NCBI GenBank assembly: GCA_047602475.1
Contig: JASGHE010000002.1
Span: 992,001 to 1,056,000, forward strand
DNA: 64,000 bases
Reading direction: 5' to 3'
From: JAEUIE01 sp047602475
Lineage (GTDB): Bacteria; Planctomycetota; Planctomycetia; Gemmatales; HRBIN36
Shown: one piece after another, positions 17,592-26,520 of the stretch
Position numbering within the stretch: the first letter of the stretch is position 1
How the letters are laid out: each line of letters opens with the position of its first letter
The notes under the pieces: generated by a model
Databases searched by the model: none
Seen by the model: the letters and a program-made list of their open reading frames with translations, nothing else
Told to the model about the DNA's origin: nothing
Position numbers and translations under genes: made by a program

Positions 17592-18587
17592 ATGGGAGCT
17601 ATGACATTTTCTTCGTTGGCTAGTACCCCCTCACCCCTAACCCCTCTCCCTCCGGGGGAGAGGGGAACCAGACCAGGAAAGAGGGGAACCAGACCGAGGG
17701 AGAGGGGAGAACGGACGGCCTTCACCCTTGTCGAACTCCTCGTTGTCCTGGGCGTCAGCTTCATGCTCATTGGCATGCTCATGCCGGCTATTCAAAAGGT
17801 GCGGGCGGCGGCCAGTCGTATTGCCTGTGCCAGCCAGTTGCGACAACTGGGCATCGCGCTGCATCTGTATCATCACGATTACCAGGCCTTCCCTTCCGGT
17901 GTCTTGTCGAACCGGCCCACGCAGCAGTTCCCCTACATGAGCTGGCTCACGCGCATCCTGCCCTATCTCGAACAGGACGCTGCCTGGAATGCGGTGCAGC
18001 ATGCCTACACGCTCGATCGCTACCCGTTCCACAATCCGCCGCACAGCTATTTCAGCAAAGTCATGCCGCTGTTCACCTGCCCCGCGGATGATCGGCTCGT
18101 CGATCCGCAGCCGACCCGCAAGGGCTACATCGTCGGCCTCACCAGTTATGTGGGTTGCCTGGGCACGTCGTGGAACCAGCCCGATGGCATCCTCTCGGTC
18201 AACTCACGCGTTCGCCTCACCGATGTGCATGATGGCACCTCGCACACCATCATGGTCGGCGAGCGGCCACCCAGCCCCGACTACTGGTTCGGCTGGTGGT
18301 ACGCCAGCAGCGGCGTGGCCGGTACCGGTTCGCCCGATCTGCTCCTGGGCGGCTACGAAAACAACGCCTTCGGCACCTACGTCCCCGGTTGCCCGCCCGG
18401 CCCCTACTTCTTCAAGCAGGGCGATGTCAACAACATGAGCGACATCTTCCACTTCTGGAGCCTGCACCCCGGCGGCAGCCATTTCCTGATGGCCGACGGC
18501 AGCGCGGTCTTCCTGAAATACGATGCCGCCCCCATCATCCCCGCCCTCTCCACCCGTTCCGGCGGAGAAGCGGTGGAATTGCCCTAA
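17592..18587 (+). CDS. DUF1559 prepilin-like protein
   Basis: The conserved prepilin signature AFTLVELLVVLGVSFMLIGM starts about residue 43, cut by prepilin peptidase before the Phe, and is followed by the long hydrophobic helix of type II secretion/pilus pseudopilins. The DUF1559 body follows (SQLRQLGIALHLYHHDYQAF, FTCPADDR, TSHTIMVGE) and ends with the family's H-P-G-G-S-H-F-L-M-A-D-G-S-A segment. Planctomycetes carry dozens of these. The ~42-residue cytoplasmic leader is unusually long. It is encoded by a dispersed palindromic repeat (17626-17667) plus short duplications, giving SPLTPLPPGERGTRP. The start could be 17592 or the ATG at 17601. Confidence 0.88.
   Translation: MGAMTFSSLASTPSPLTPLPPGERGTRPGKRGTRPRERGERTAFTLVELLVVLGVSFMLIGMLMPAIQKVRAAASRIACASQLRQLGIALHLYHHDYQAFPSGVLSNRPTQQFPYMSWLTRILPYLEQDAAWNAVQHAYTLDRYPFHNPPHSYFSKVMPLFTCPADDRLVDPQPTRKGYIVGLTSYVGCLGTSWNQPDGILSVNSRVRLTDVHDGTSHTIMVGERPPSPDYWFGWWYASSGVAGTGSPDLLLGGYENNAFGTYVPGCPPGPYFFKQGDVNNMSDIFHFWSLHPGGSHFLMADGSAVFLKYDAAPIIPALSTRSGGEAVELP
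17626..17667 (+). repeat. Dispersed G/C-rich palindrome inside the DUF1559 leader
   Basis: The sequence ACCCCTCTCCCTCCGGGGG with its complement GAGAGGGG matches, in opposite orientation, the intergenic repeats at 14671-14716 and 47098-47146. Downstream, the phrase GAGGGGAACCAGACC occurs twice in tandem (17658-17695). All of it is translated. Confidence 0.75.
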
Positions 18588-18702
18588 TTGCTACTGTTTC
18601 GTGCAATAGCTAGCCGACTAATCTCCGACTCTGCTTGCTTCCCTTCCCCCTTTATGAGTATGATGTGGTAGCTACCCACTTTCATGGGTACGGAGTGATC
18701 GC

Positions 18703-20004
18703 ATGTACACAAATCAAGGCAAAGCGTTGTTGACGCTGGGTATCGTTCTCATTGCCGGCCTGGTAGTCGCTCAACAGCCCCCGGCCAAGACTGGTTCAAC
18801 GACTCAACCGCCGGCTAAGACTACAGCAGCAACTCAGCCACCAGCCAAAACCGGCACAACGCCCCCCGAAAAGAATGCCCCAGCCAATCAACCAGCGGGC
18901 AAGGCTAGCAATTCTCTTGCTGAACCTCTCGTGACCTTTACCTACGATGGCGTCCGTCTCGAAGGAGACTATTATCCAGCTCCTGAAAAGAAGGGGACCT
19001 CTACTCCCTGTCTGATTCTTGTTCATGCAGTCGGTGCCAAGCACCTTACCTCCAGCCGTGCCGACTTTGGCAAGCTGCCGGAGAGACTGAACAAGCTGGG
19101 CTATGCCGTCGTCGCTCTCGACATGCGGGGCTATGGCAAAAGCAAGACCGTGGAACCGAACCGGTTCTGGAACACCCATACTCCCAAGACCAAGACGCTT
19201 GACCTCATCGAAGGCAAAGATCACGCCAGCTCCCTCGAACTGCTCGAAATGGTCTACGATCTGAACGCTGTGAAAACCTGGCTCAACTCCAAGAACAACG
19301 CTAAAGACTGCAACTCGCATGTCATCGGTGTCATTGGCGTCGAGCAGGGCGGACTTATTGCCATGGCCTGGGCCGCCAATGAACTCTCAGATCCCAATCG
19401 GGTCAAGAACCCCAGCAGTGCGGCGGCTTTGAATCCAGGAGCGAACAACGGCTTCGCCAACGGGCAAGGCAACAACAATCAGGGTGTCGGCGGACTTCTC
19501 AGCGGCTTTGGCATCGGCGGCAATCGAAACAATAACAACATGAACAATGGCCAGGTAAACACCGGCCAGGGCACCGCTATCCCGAAATACGAAGGCGAAG
19601 ACATCACTTGCATCGTCAGCATCTCGACTAGCAACAGGCTGCACGATCCGCTCAGTTACGCTCTGATGGAACGCTGGATCAGTTTCCTGCGCGACCGGGG
19701 CGTTGCTTCGATGGCCATCTATGGAGCCAACGATAAGGAAGCGAGCACGTTCTGGAACAAAGCAGTGCAGTGGGCCAAGCCGACGAGCGATAAGTATCGC
19801 TTCAAGAACTCCGGAGCCAAGCCGATCAAGAACACCAGCCTCGTCGGCGCCAAGCTGCTGTCCAACGATGCTCTCGATGTGCCCAAAGTGCTGGAAGAGT
19901 ATCTACAGGAGGCAGTCAAGAAAGCCGGGGAAAGCCGCCTGTGGGGCCAGCAATACATGCCAGATCACCCGACCCCGTTTGAAGTACTGCGGATTCTGCG
20001 GTAG
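18703..20004 (+). CDS. Exported alpha/beta-hydrolase-fold protein with an altered nucleophile elbow
   Basis: The 433-residue protein has a signal peptide (ALLTLGIVLIAGLVVAQ), then a Pro/Lys/Thr linker with three near-identical PPAKT units. The hydrolase core starts near residue 75 (FTYDGVRLEGDYYPA, CLILVHAVGAKH for the oxyanion strand, GYAVVALDMRGYGKSK). At the nucleophile elbow I read VIGVIGVEQGGLIAMAWA: the usual G-x-S-x-G is G-V-E-Q-G, so the catalytic Ser is replaced by Glu. An Asn/Gly-rich insertion (GNRNNNNMNNGQ) follows. The substitution suggests a non-hydrolytic or changed role, although dienelactone-type enzymes with variant nucleophiles exist. GGAG precedes the ATG. Confidence 0.75.
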   Translation: MYTNQGKALLTLGIVLIAGLVVAQQPPAKTGSTTQPPAKTTAATQPPAKTGTTPPEKNAPANQPAGKASNSLAEPLVTFTYDGVRLEGDYYPAPEKKGTSTPCLILVHAVGAKHLTSSRADFGKLPERLNKLGYAVVALDMRGYGKSKTVEPNRFWNTHTPKTKTLDLIEGKDHASSLELLEMVYDLNAVKTWLNSKNNAKDCNSHVIGVIGVEQGGLIAMAWAANELSDPNRVKNPSSAAALNPGANNGFANGQGNNNQGVGGLLSGFGIGGNRNNNNMNNGQVNTGQGTAIPKYEGEDITCIVSISTSNRLHDPLSYALMERWISFLRDRGVASMAIYGANDKEASTFWNKAVQWAKPTSDKYRFKNSGAKPIKNTSLVGAKLLSNDALDVPKVLEEYLQEAVKKAGESRLWGQQYMPDHPTPFEVLRILR

Positions 20005-20019
20005 GGAAAAAGAGCTGGC

Positions 20020-20376
20020 CTACCCCTTCCGATAGAGCGGCTGATAGAGCTGTATCTCAAAGCCGCCCGGTGCCTGGCAGTGGGTCACCAGACCGTAGCC
20101 ATGGTTGGCGATCTCGTCGACGAAGACGACTCCTTTGCTCTTGAGTTCCTCTACCGTTTGCTTCAGGTCATCGCAGTAGAAAGAAATGCTGGGCGTGCCC
20201 GAAGCCGCTCCTTCTTCCGGCCCGGCGGGATGGCAGCCAAGGTCCGCTTCCTTCATGTCGAAAATCAGCCAGCCCCTGCCGACATCGTGAGCGGCGAAAC
20301 CCAGCTTGTCTCGAAAGAAAGCTCGAAGAGCCTCGGGTTCTGAGGTGTAGAACATACCATGCATGCCTCGAATCAT
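20020..20376 (-). CDS. VOC-family (glyoxalase-like) protein
   Basis: This 118-residue product has one vicinal-oxygen-chelate module: MIRGMHGMFYTSEPEALRAF with the family's beta-alpha opening, FFRDKLGF, a central SISFYCDDLKQTVEELKSKG, and the end YGLVTHCQAPGGFEIQLYQP with the metal-ligand Glu position. Single-module VOC proteins dimerise to make a metal site and may act as glyoxalase, dioxygenase or resistance proteins. The substrate cannot be told. AGGGAG lies upstream of the ATG. It converges with the hydrolase-fold gene 15 bp away. Confidence 0.88.
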   Translation of the reverse strand: MIRGMHGMFYTSEPEALRAFFRDKLGFAAHDVGRGWLIFDMKEADLGCHPAGPEEGAASGTPSISFYCDDLKQTVEELKSKGVVFVDEIANHGYGLVTHCQAPGGFEIQLYQPLYRKG

Positions 20377-20498
20377 GGGTAACTCCCTGAAGGGGGTGGG
20401 GAAGGCTTTAGAGTTGCACTCATTTACCCTAACCGCCCACGGCCTAAACAGCTACAACAAAACCCAACACCATATCGTTACGAGGGAGCAAACAGGCG

Positions 20499-21794
20499 AT
20501 GGCCGAGATGGGCAAGCTGGAAGCAGCCCTGGCACGCGGCTTATCGCCTAACGGCGATCTCATCCACGAACTCGCCCAGTTGCGAGATTACAAGGTACGC
20601 ACCCCTGCCGCAGCCCATGCCATTTGCCTGGCCCTGGCCCGCCTCATTGAATTGCCGCCCGAAACCCCCGATCTGCCCATTCCTTCACGAACTGCCCTCG
20701 ACTGGTTGGTCGGCCTGTTTCAGCAGGTCGAAACACGTGAAGCCTTCGACATCCTGAATATGTTCGGCCTTCCCCCGCTGCTGACGCTCTTCGATGAGCG
20801 TTCGACTCGGCTCGATCTGCTCTACCTTCTCAAACTGTTCGCCCTGTATCAAAGTGAAGCGGGGGCGACTCGTATTATTCAGGCAGCCGGCGAAGGACTA
20901 CACAGCGAAGGCAGGCTCTGGTCCATCGTCTTTCGCCAGCTTGATCTGGAACATCCCCATGCGCTCAGGGTGATGGAATCTCTGGGTCAGCATCTGTCCC
21001 CCGGCTTTATCCGAATCGCCTTTCTCGATTGGGTGAACACCTTTGCCCTGGCCCAGCGGATCACGCGACATCCCTTCGATACTCAGGAGGGGATGGCATT
21101 TCTCAGGCAATTGCTGACAGATCAGAATTCGCAGCATTACAGTTTCGCGCAAAGCGCATCAGCGGCGCTGCCCTTCCTGCAAAGTGCCCAGAGGCAGGAA
21201 CTGCTGGCTCTCTCCCTCGACCACGCCAGCCCCGATGTGCAGATGGAAGTGCACTGGGCCTCCGCCAAGTTAGGCAGCGCTGCGGGAGTCAACATCCTTT
21301 CCCGGCTGTGCCTCGACCCGTCTCGCAGCAAGCAGGCGTGTCAGTATCTGCGTGAACTCGATCATGCGGAGGCTATCCCTAAGGAAGTGCTCCATCCCGC
21401 TTTCATGGCCCAGTCCGAATTGGTCGCCTGGCTCGCGCATCCCGATGAGTTCGGCAGGCCTCCCGATGAGGTCAAGCTTTTCGATGCCCGTGAACTCTAT
21501 TGGCCTCCCACCAAAGATCGCCGCCTGGTCTGGCTCTTTCAGTATGCCTACGATGTCGATGATGCCCCCGAAATCGCTCAACATGGCAGGTACGAGGTGG
21601 GCATCGGGATGGTCGGCTCAATTACCTTTTCGCTGATCGGGGAAACCCATCCCGGAATGAGTCCAGAAGATATTTATGCCTTGCACTGCTGCTGGGAACT
21701 CGAGTATCAGGGTGCTCAACTGGCGCCTCCCGCTCGGGATATTCAGTCGGGGCGGCGGTTGCTGGCCCAGCATCAGCAGGGCTTTGAGAGCTGA
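20499..21794 (+). CDS. Hypothetical HEAT-like repeat protein
   Basis: The 431-residue cytosolic protein is mostly helical. Segments such as RTALDWLVGLFQQVETREAF, LLYLLKLFALYQSEAGATRI and LGSAAGVNILSRLCLDP look like degenerate HEAT/ARM repeats. The last ~100 residues (LVWLFQYAYDVDDAPEIAQH, VGIGMVGSITFSLIGETHPG, YALHCCWELEYQGA) form a separate mixed domain. I do not recognise a family. It lies 27 bp upstream of the phosphatase gene, so they may be co-transcribed and the repeat protein could be a scaffold for it. Confidence 0.7.
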   Translation: MAEMGKLEAALARGLSPNGDLIHELAQLRDYKVRTPAAAHAICLALARLIELPPETPDLPIPSRTALDWLVGLFQQVETREAFDILNMFGLPPLLTLFDERSTRLDLLYLLKLFALYQSEAGATRIIQAAGEGLHSEGRLWSIVFRQLDLEHPHALRVMESLGQHLSPGFIRIAFLDWVNTFALAQRITRHPFDTQEGMAFLRQLLTDQNSQHYSFAQSASAALPFLQSAQRQELLALSLDHASPDVQMEVHWASAKLGSAAGVNILSRLCLDPSRSKQACQYLRELDHAEAIPKEVLHPAFMAQSELVAWLAHPDEFGRPPDEVKLFDARELYWPPTKDRRLVWLFQYAYDVDDAPEIAQHGRYEVGIGMVGSITFSLIGETHPGMSPEDIYALHCCWELEYQGAQLAPPARDIQSGRRLLAQHQQGFES

Positions 21795-21821
21795 TACTAT
21801 CTTTTAAGGCAGCTTAACTTC

Positions 21822-22504
21822 ATGCGTATTTGGGCGATCGGCGACGTTCATGGCTGTTTGAAGGCGCTGGACACGCTGTTAGTCGAACTTGATTTACAAC
21901 CCGACGATCAGTTGGTCTTCTTGGGTGATCTGATTGATCGTGGCCCCGATTCGCGCGGTGTCATCGAAAAGATCATGCAATGTCGAACGGAACGAACGGT
22001 GCATGTCATCAAAGGCAATCACGAAGAAATGCTCATGATTGCCCGTGATCTACCTGGCTACGCTCAAGCCTGGCAGCAGTTTGGCGGCAAAGAAACCATC
22101 GAATCGTATGGCTGGACGCAGGGCATCACTCCTGGTTGGATCGAAGCTATCCCGACAAATCAATGGAACTTCTTGAAGAACGATCTGGTCGATGCCGTCG
22201 AAGAAGCCGGCCATCTCATGGTGCATGGCGGGCTCGATCCCCAATTATCTCTCGCTGAGCAACCGTGGGGTGAACTGCGCTGGATGAAATGGAAAAGTCC
22301 TGCGCCCATGTTTCAGGACAGATCATGGTCTGCGGCCATACGTATCAACCTTCAGGAAAGCCGCTCACGGTCGGCCATGCGATCTGCATCGATACCTGGG
22401 TATACGGCGACGGTTGGCTGACGGCGCTGGACATCACCAGTCATGACTATGTGCAGGCGAATCAGAAAGGCGAAGTGAGACGGGATAGACTGGAAGATAG
22501 TTAA
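21822..22504 (+). CDS. Calcineurin-like Ser/Thr or diadenosine phosphatase, frameshifted near 22305
   Basis: The first frame holds the metallophosphoesterase motifs GDVHGC (residues 7-12), LGDLIDRGPDS and KGNHEE, and then MVHGGLDP. The second frame carries the last metal-binding His motif (QIMVCGHTYQPSGKP) and the C-terminus. They join if GCGCCCATG had one more C (P-A-P-H-V-S-G-Q), giving a 227-residue protein of normal length for PrpA/PrpE or ApaH-like enzymes. These remove phosphate from phosphoproteins or split Ap4A using two metals. The activity class cannot be fixed from sequence. Confidence 0.85.
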
Positions 22505-22508
22505 TCAG

Positions 22509-24023
22509 TTATGGTGTTCGGAGATGTTGCTCACGAAACTGTTGTAAAGCTGCCAGCACGGGTTTGGGCTTGCCTTGAGCGTCCACCATGCCTCCGTGCC
22601 CGAACAGGTGATCCTGAGCATCAGACCAGTGCAGCCAGGAGACGCTGAGGGTAAATGGCTTGCAGGCTGCAAGACTCACCATGCGGACGGCCCAGGCAGC
22701 TTGCATTTCAGGAGACCACGGGTTGCCATCGTCGAAAGGGCTGTAGCTGCCTTCGCTTTTGCCCGGCGCTGAGGGCATCCCGATATAGAGCGTCAGCGGA
22801 GCGCCGAAAAGGGCGTACAAATCGAGCATGCGCGACGTTTCCAGAAAGTCACGCATCCTGCTGCCGCGGGACGACCAGCCGACGGCACATTCCAGATTGA
22901 TCGCTGTCAATTCTACCCGGCTGCGAAGCAGGGCATCGGCAAAAACAAAGGCGGAGTACATCCGTTCCCCGCGAGCCAGGTGGTCTGCCCATGGTTGAGA
23001 GAGAGACACGCATACCCGTCCCTCGGGGTGAATCTGCTTGGCTGCCGATAGTAGTTGGGCATTCAGCCATATCTGATCTTCGTCATCAATCGCCAGTTGT
23101 GTGGTGTCGTGGGCATTGGCGATGATGCTCCAGAAGGCAATGTCGCCTTTGTAACGAACTAGTGCCGCTTCAAGGTAATCGAGGAACAGATTGGCCAGAC
23201 TCTGGGCGTCGCCCTTGTTCTGATCGAGCCAGGGCGGCAGTCGCTGGGGCGTCAGATCGACCAGCGGTCCACCTTCTATTTGCAGCTTATGCTGCTTTGC
23301 CCAGGCGATGAGAGCATCGTACTTGTCCCACTGATAGGATGATTCTCTTGGCTCGATCGTCCGCCAGTTGAACGGAATGCGGACGGCATTGAACGTCTTG
23401 AGGAACTGTTCCTCCGCTTCCCCGGTGAGTGGGTGATCAAGGCCGCAACTTAGGTAAAAGGGCAGCTTGCCCTGAGCGCCTTTCCGGGTGGCGAGCACTT
23501 GCTCGATGTAGGCATCGAGAAGTAATTCGCCGGTCTGGACGGCCGTCATCAGGGCATGCGACCCCAACCGATCAGCTTCTTCCTGCGAGTTAGGCTGGCA
23601 GACCGTGTGAGCGAACGACAGGCTCGATTCACGCAGAGATTGAAAGAGTTGCGGAGAAAGCGTCAGCCCGATCCCCTGCCAGTCCGCTGCCTGATTACGT
23701 ACCTGATTCACTTTGCCGCGAGCCAGTTCAGTGATCAGGTGATACGGTTCAGTCCGTTCAACAAGCGTAGCAGTACCGGTCACCAACTGATGCCCGCTTC
23801 CCTTCATCCATGAATGGGCTTGGTCAGGCAGTTGTACCTGCCAGGGAAGATAGAGCGATCCGCTCTCACTCGGCTCCTTCTCTACGCAATAGAAGCCGTT
23901 CTCTATTCGCGTCGTGGTAGGCCAAGGCATGAAATCGGGTAACGCGGCGATGTAACCCAGGGCCAGATTAGCCCTGGTTCTGTCATCGAGAGTCGCAGGT
24001 ATCTGAAAGCGCAGTTGGCCCAT
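22509..24023 (-). CDS. GH10-like glycoside hydrolase fold, catalytic residues altered
   Basis: Residues ~190-490 form a TIM-barrel similar to GH10 endoxylanases: FNAVRIPFNWRTIEPRESSY near the first strands, LQIEGGPLVDLTPQRLPPWL with the family's 'G-H-x-L-x-W' region altered, and FWSIIANAHD where GH10 has W-D-x-x-N-E. The acid/base Glu is therefore not present at its expected place. The nucleophile region reads LTAINLECAVGW rather than ITELD. The first ~185 residues are a separate beta-rich domain. No signal peptide is visible, so it may be intracellular. It could act on a different glycan or be a binding protein. The gene converges with the phosphatase 4 bp away. Confidence 0.7.
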   Translation of the reverse strand: MGQLRFQIPATLDDRTRANLALGYIAALPDFMPWPTTTRIENGFYCVEKEPSESGSLYLPWQVQLPDQAHSWMKGSGHQLVTGTATLVERTEPYHLITELARGKVNQVRNQAADWQGIGLTLSPQLFQSLRESSLSFAHTVCQPNSQEEADRLGSHALMTAVQTGELLLDAYIEQVLATRKGAQGKLPFYLSCGLDHPLTGEAEEQFLKTFNAVRIPFNWRTIEPRESSYQWDKYDALIAWAKQHKLQIEGGPLVDLTPQRLPPWLDQNKGDAQSLANLFLDYLEAALVRYKGDIAFWSIIANAHDTTQLAIDDEDQIWLNAQLLSAAKQIHPEGRVCVSLSQPWADHLARGERMYSAFVFADALLRSRVELTAINLECAVGWSSRGSRMRDFLETSRMLDLYALFGAPLTLYIGMPSAPGKSEGSYSPFDDGNPWSPEMQAAWAVRMVSLAACKPFTLSVSWLHWSDAQDHLFGHGGMVDAQGKPKPVLAALQQFREQHLRTP

Positions 24024-24223
24024 GAGCTCAATTGAATTCCATCACGCTGAGGCCAACGGCATGACTTGCCAGCAGGGCGTTGATTGATTCTGCCCCTTTC
24101 CTCATCGTGGTGGAAATTCTACCAATTCCGGGCGGTGAAGACACCGCCTATTCGTGAACTGATCAAAAAAGGAGCTTTTGGAAGCCGTTTCAGTCGATTC
24201 TTCGATCAGCCCCAGCCTGAGAA

Positions 24224-25637
24224 CTACCAGCAATATTCCAGACCGAACGAGAACGTCTGCAACCAGAAAGGTCGAGGTCTTGTTCAGTTGTGCCGGTACA
24301 GCGGGGTTGCCGCCATTGCCGTCGAGGATGTTCGGGTTGATGCGATTGTCGACCTGATCCCCGGCTCTCATCACATTGGTCATGGCCAGGAAATTATAAT
24401 GGGCCATGATCCGCCAGCCGTCGCAAAGTTGGTACCCAACGCCAACCTCAACTTCGGGGGCGGCACTGAAACGAATAAACGTCTGATCGCCGATGTTGCT
24501 TGATAGAGCATAGATGCCGCCATTGGTGTGGACGATCTGGAACTGTGGCGGCGACGCGGTAATCGTATTGCCTGAGATAAAGACCGAGTTGCGTATGGCA
24601 CCCAGGGCGATCTTTCCGGTCAAATCAAACGACCAGCCACCCCACCACCATTGCGAGCGAAGGCTGGCGTTAAATCCCTGAAACTCATTCTGAGTAATGA
24701 ACTCGTCAAACGATTGTTTCTGCGTGCCAAAGTTCTGGTTGGCGGGTGGATCCTGTGCGGTAAAGATCGTGCTGAACAGGTTTTCATCGTAGCGCAGGTA
24801 ACGGTAGCCCCAGGACCAGTCGAGCCGGCCTCGAGTGCCGCGGACCAGGTTTTGCATGACGTTTAATTCGGTGCCCTGCATGCTGGTGTTAAGGCCGATG
24901 ATGGCACTGCCTTGGAGGTGAGCCAGAACGGGATTGTTCAACGCTTCATTGGCAATGAGCACCGAGGCCTGTTGGTTCGTCAAGGCGTCCAGGTAGGGAG
25001 CAGCTAAGAGCGGATCGCCGTTGGAACCGATGGTCGGTCCGACGGTACGCGCAAACAGAAGAAAATAGCTGCCCTCAAATCCGAGCTGCTGGTTGGGCTC
25101 GGTCCAAAACCCGCCAGTCACCCGAAAACCATAGTGCGTTTGCAGGCCGACGGTATCGCCAAACAGAACGGAGGTTCCATCCCTGCCGAGGATTCCTTGG
25201 GAAGCCTGTGGCAGGCTGGTGGTCAGCATGGGCGTGACATTGGCCGATTTGAATTTGCCGAACAGCATCTCCATCTTGAACCAGTTCGGATCTTCCACGT
25301 CGCCGAGAAGTTGGTTGCCGGTAGCGCCGAAGAGTTCAGGCATGCCGGTGAAGTCAGAGGGTAAACGAAGAGCTTCGCCGAACCCGGCCATCCGTTCGGA
25401 GAAGCTGGGCCGGTACTCATCGCTGCTTGTGGAACCTGTGCTCGGTGCAGTGCTGCCGCTTCCCGTGCCGTCATTGACGGAAGGTGACCGAAGCCCTGGT
25501 TCGATCGGTTTCACGCTCTCGGTGCTCTTCCCTGTGGAAGGCGGAAGTGGAACAGCTTTGGAGTCCTGGGCGCGCAGAACCGACAGCGGTGCCGTGCAGC
25601 CGATGAGGGCTATGGTAAGCCATTCTCGACGTTTCAT
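24224..25637 (-). CDS. BBP7-type outer-membrane beta-barrel protein, frameshifted near the C-terminus
   Basis: ATG 25637 follows GGGGGAAGGACG and starts a basic signal (MKRREWLTIALIG). A Ser/Thr/Pro-rich stretch precedes the barrel. Barrel-like segments follow: QTHYGFRVTGGFWTEP, LGFEGSYFLLFAR, LDWSWGYRYLRYDENLF, VEVGVGYQLCDGWRIMAHYN. BBP7 is a planctomycete outer-membrane family. The uncorrected frame ends in an unrelated tail at 24102. Deleting one A from the AAA at 24267-24269 gives FWLQTFSFGLEYCW and a stop at 24224-24226, the classic aromatic C-terminal strand of outer-membrane barrels, for 470 residues. I take the corrected end as real. Confidence 0.85.
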
Positions 25638-25893
25638 CGTCCTTCCCCCTTCAGACAACGAGAGCACACCGAAATCGGTCGACCCCGCCTCTTCTGTTAA
25701 ATCGGCTAATCTGACCCGGAACTTGCCGGATTTTCCGGATCGTCCGGTTCTTCACTCCAATGCATGCTGCCCAATAGCCGATCATTGAAAAGTGAAAGAA
25801 CCTGCTCAAGAAACTACTCTTGACCAGCCTTACACTTTGTGGCATGGGGCAATGTGGGGAAGTGACTGCGCGAATCTGGGCAACGGGGGGAAC

Positions 25894-26520
25894 ATGTTGC
25901 CGGCTCGGGTACCTGCTGAACGTCCGCGCTTGAAGCGTGTTGCTCGCCTGCCTCGGTGGGCCGAACTCTGGCAAATACCTCTCTTTTGCCTGGGTCTGGG
26001 GTCTTGCACTACGGTATTCGGTCTCCACGCCGCCTATGCTCAGCGGGGCGGCTCGGTCTCCACCCAATACCATGCAGCTCTCGATGCTCTGGATCAACAC
26101 CAAGTGGATGTCGCCGCTCATATCTACCAGACGATGCATGACAACATGCATTCCAGCCCCCTCCGTTCGGTAGAACTCGACTACCTGAAAGGGAGCATTT
26201 TGCTCGCTCAGGCCATGAAACAATGCCCGATTCCGGCCAGCACCGCCGTCGATCTGGAGGCCTATACTCGTGCCAGGCTGGTCTTGGAACGAATCATCCA
26301 AAGCCAGGAAAAGCTCTCTGAGCCGCGTTTGTATTATCGCCTCGCCCTGGCGACACTGGGGAGCGAACCTCTTTCCAAAAAGAATCTCGATACTCTCGAA
26401 CAAACACTGGAAAGCGACTTCGTCGATCGTCTCGAAGGCTATCAATTGTTAACTCAACTTCGTACTCACATGAATCCTCGTGATGATTCGGGAGCCTTGC
26501 ATGTCTCGATTCCCTCATGA
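25894..26520 (+). CDS. TPR-like exported protein, first of a coupled set
   Basis: From ATG 25894 (GGGGG just upstream; GTG 25792 and ATG 25852 are alternatives) the ~208-residue product has one hydrophobic segment (IPLFCLGLGSCTTVFGLHAA) that reads as a signal or anchor. The rest is helical with TPR-like spacing (ALDALDQHQVDVAAHIYQTM, YTRARLVLERIIQSQEKLSE). Its stop codon overlaps the ATG of the next TPR gene (ATGA at 26517), so the two are translationally coupled and probably form one complex. No family assignment is possible beyond the repeat type. Confidence 0.68.
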   Translation: MLPARVPAERPRLKRVARLPRWAELWQIPLFCLGLGSCTTVFGLHAAYAQRGGSVSTQYHAALDALDQHQVDVAAHIYQTMHDNMHSSPLRSVELDYLKGSILLAQAMKQCPIPASTAVDLEAYTRARLVLERIIQSQEKLSEPRLYYRLALATLGSEPLSKKNLDTLEQTLESDFVDRLEGYQLLTQLRTHMNPRDDSGALHVSIPS

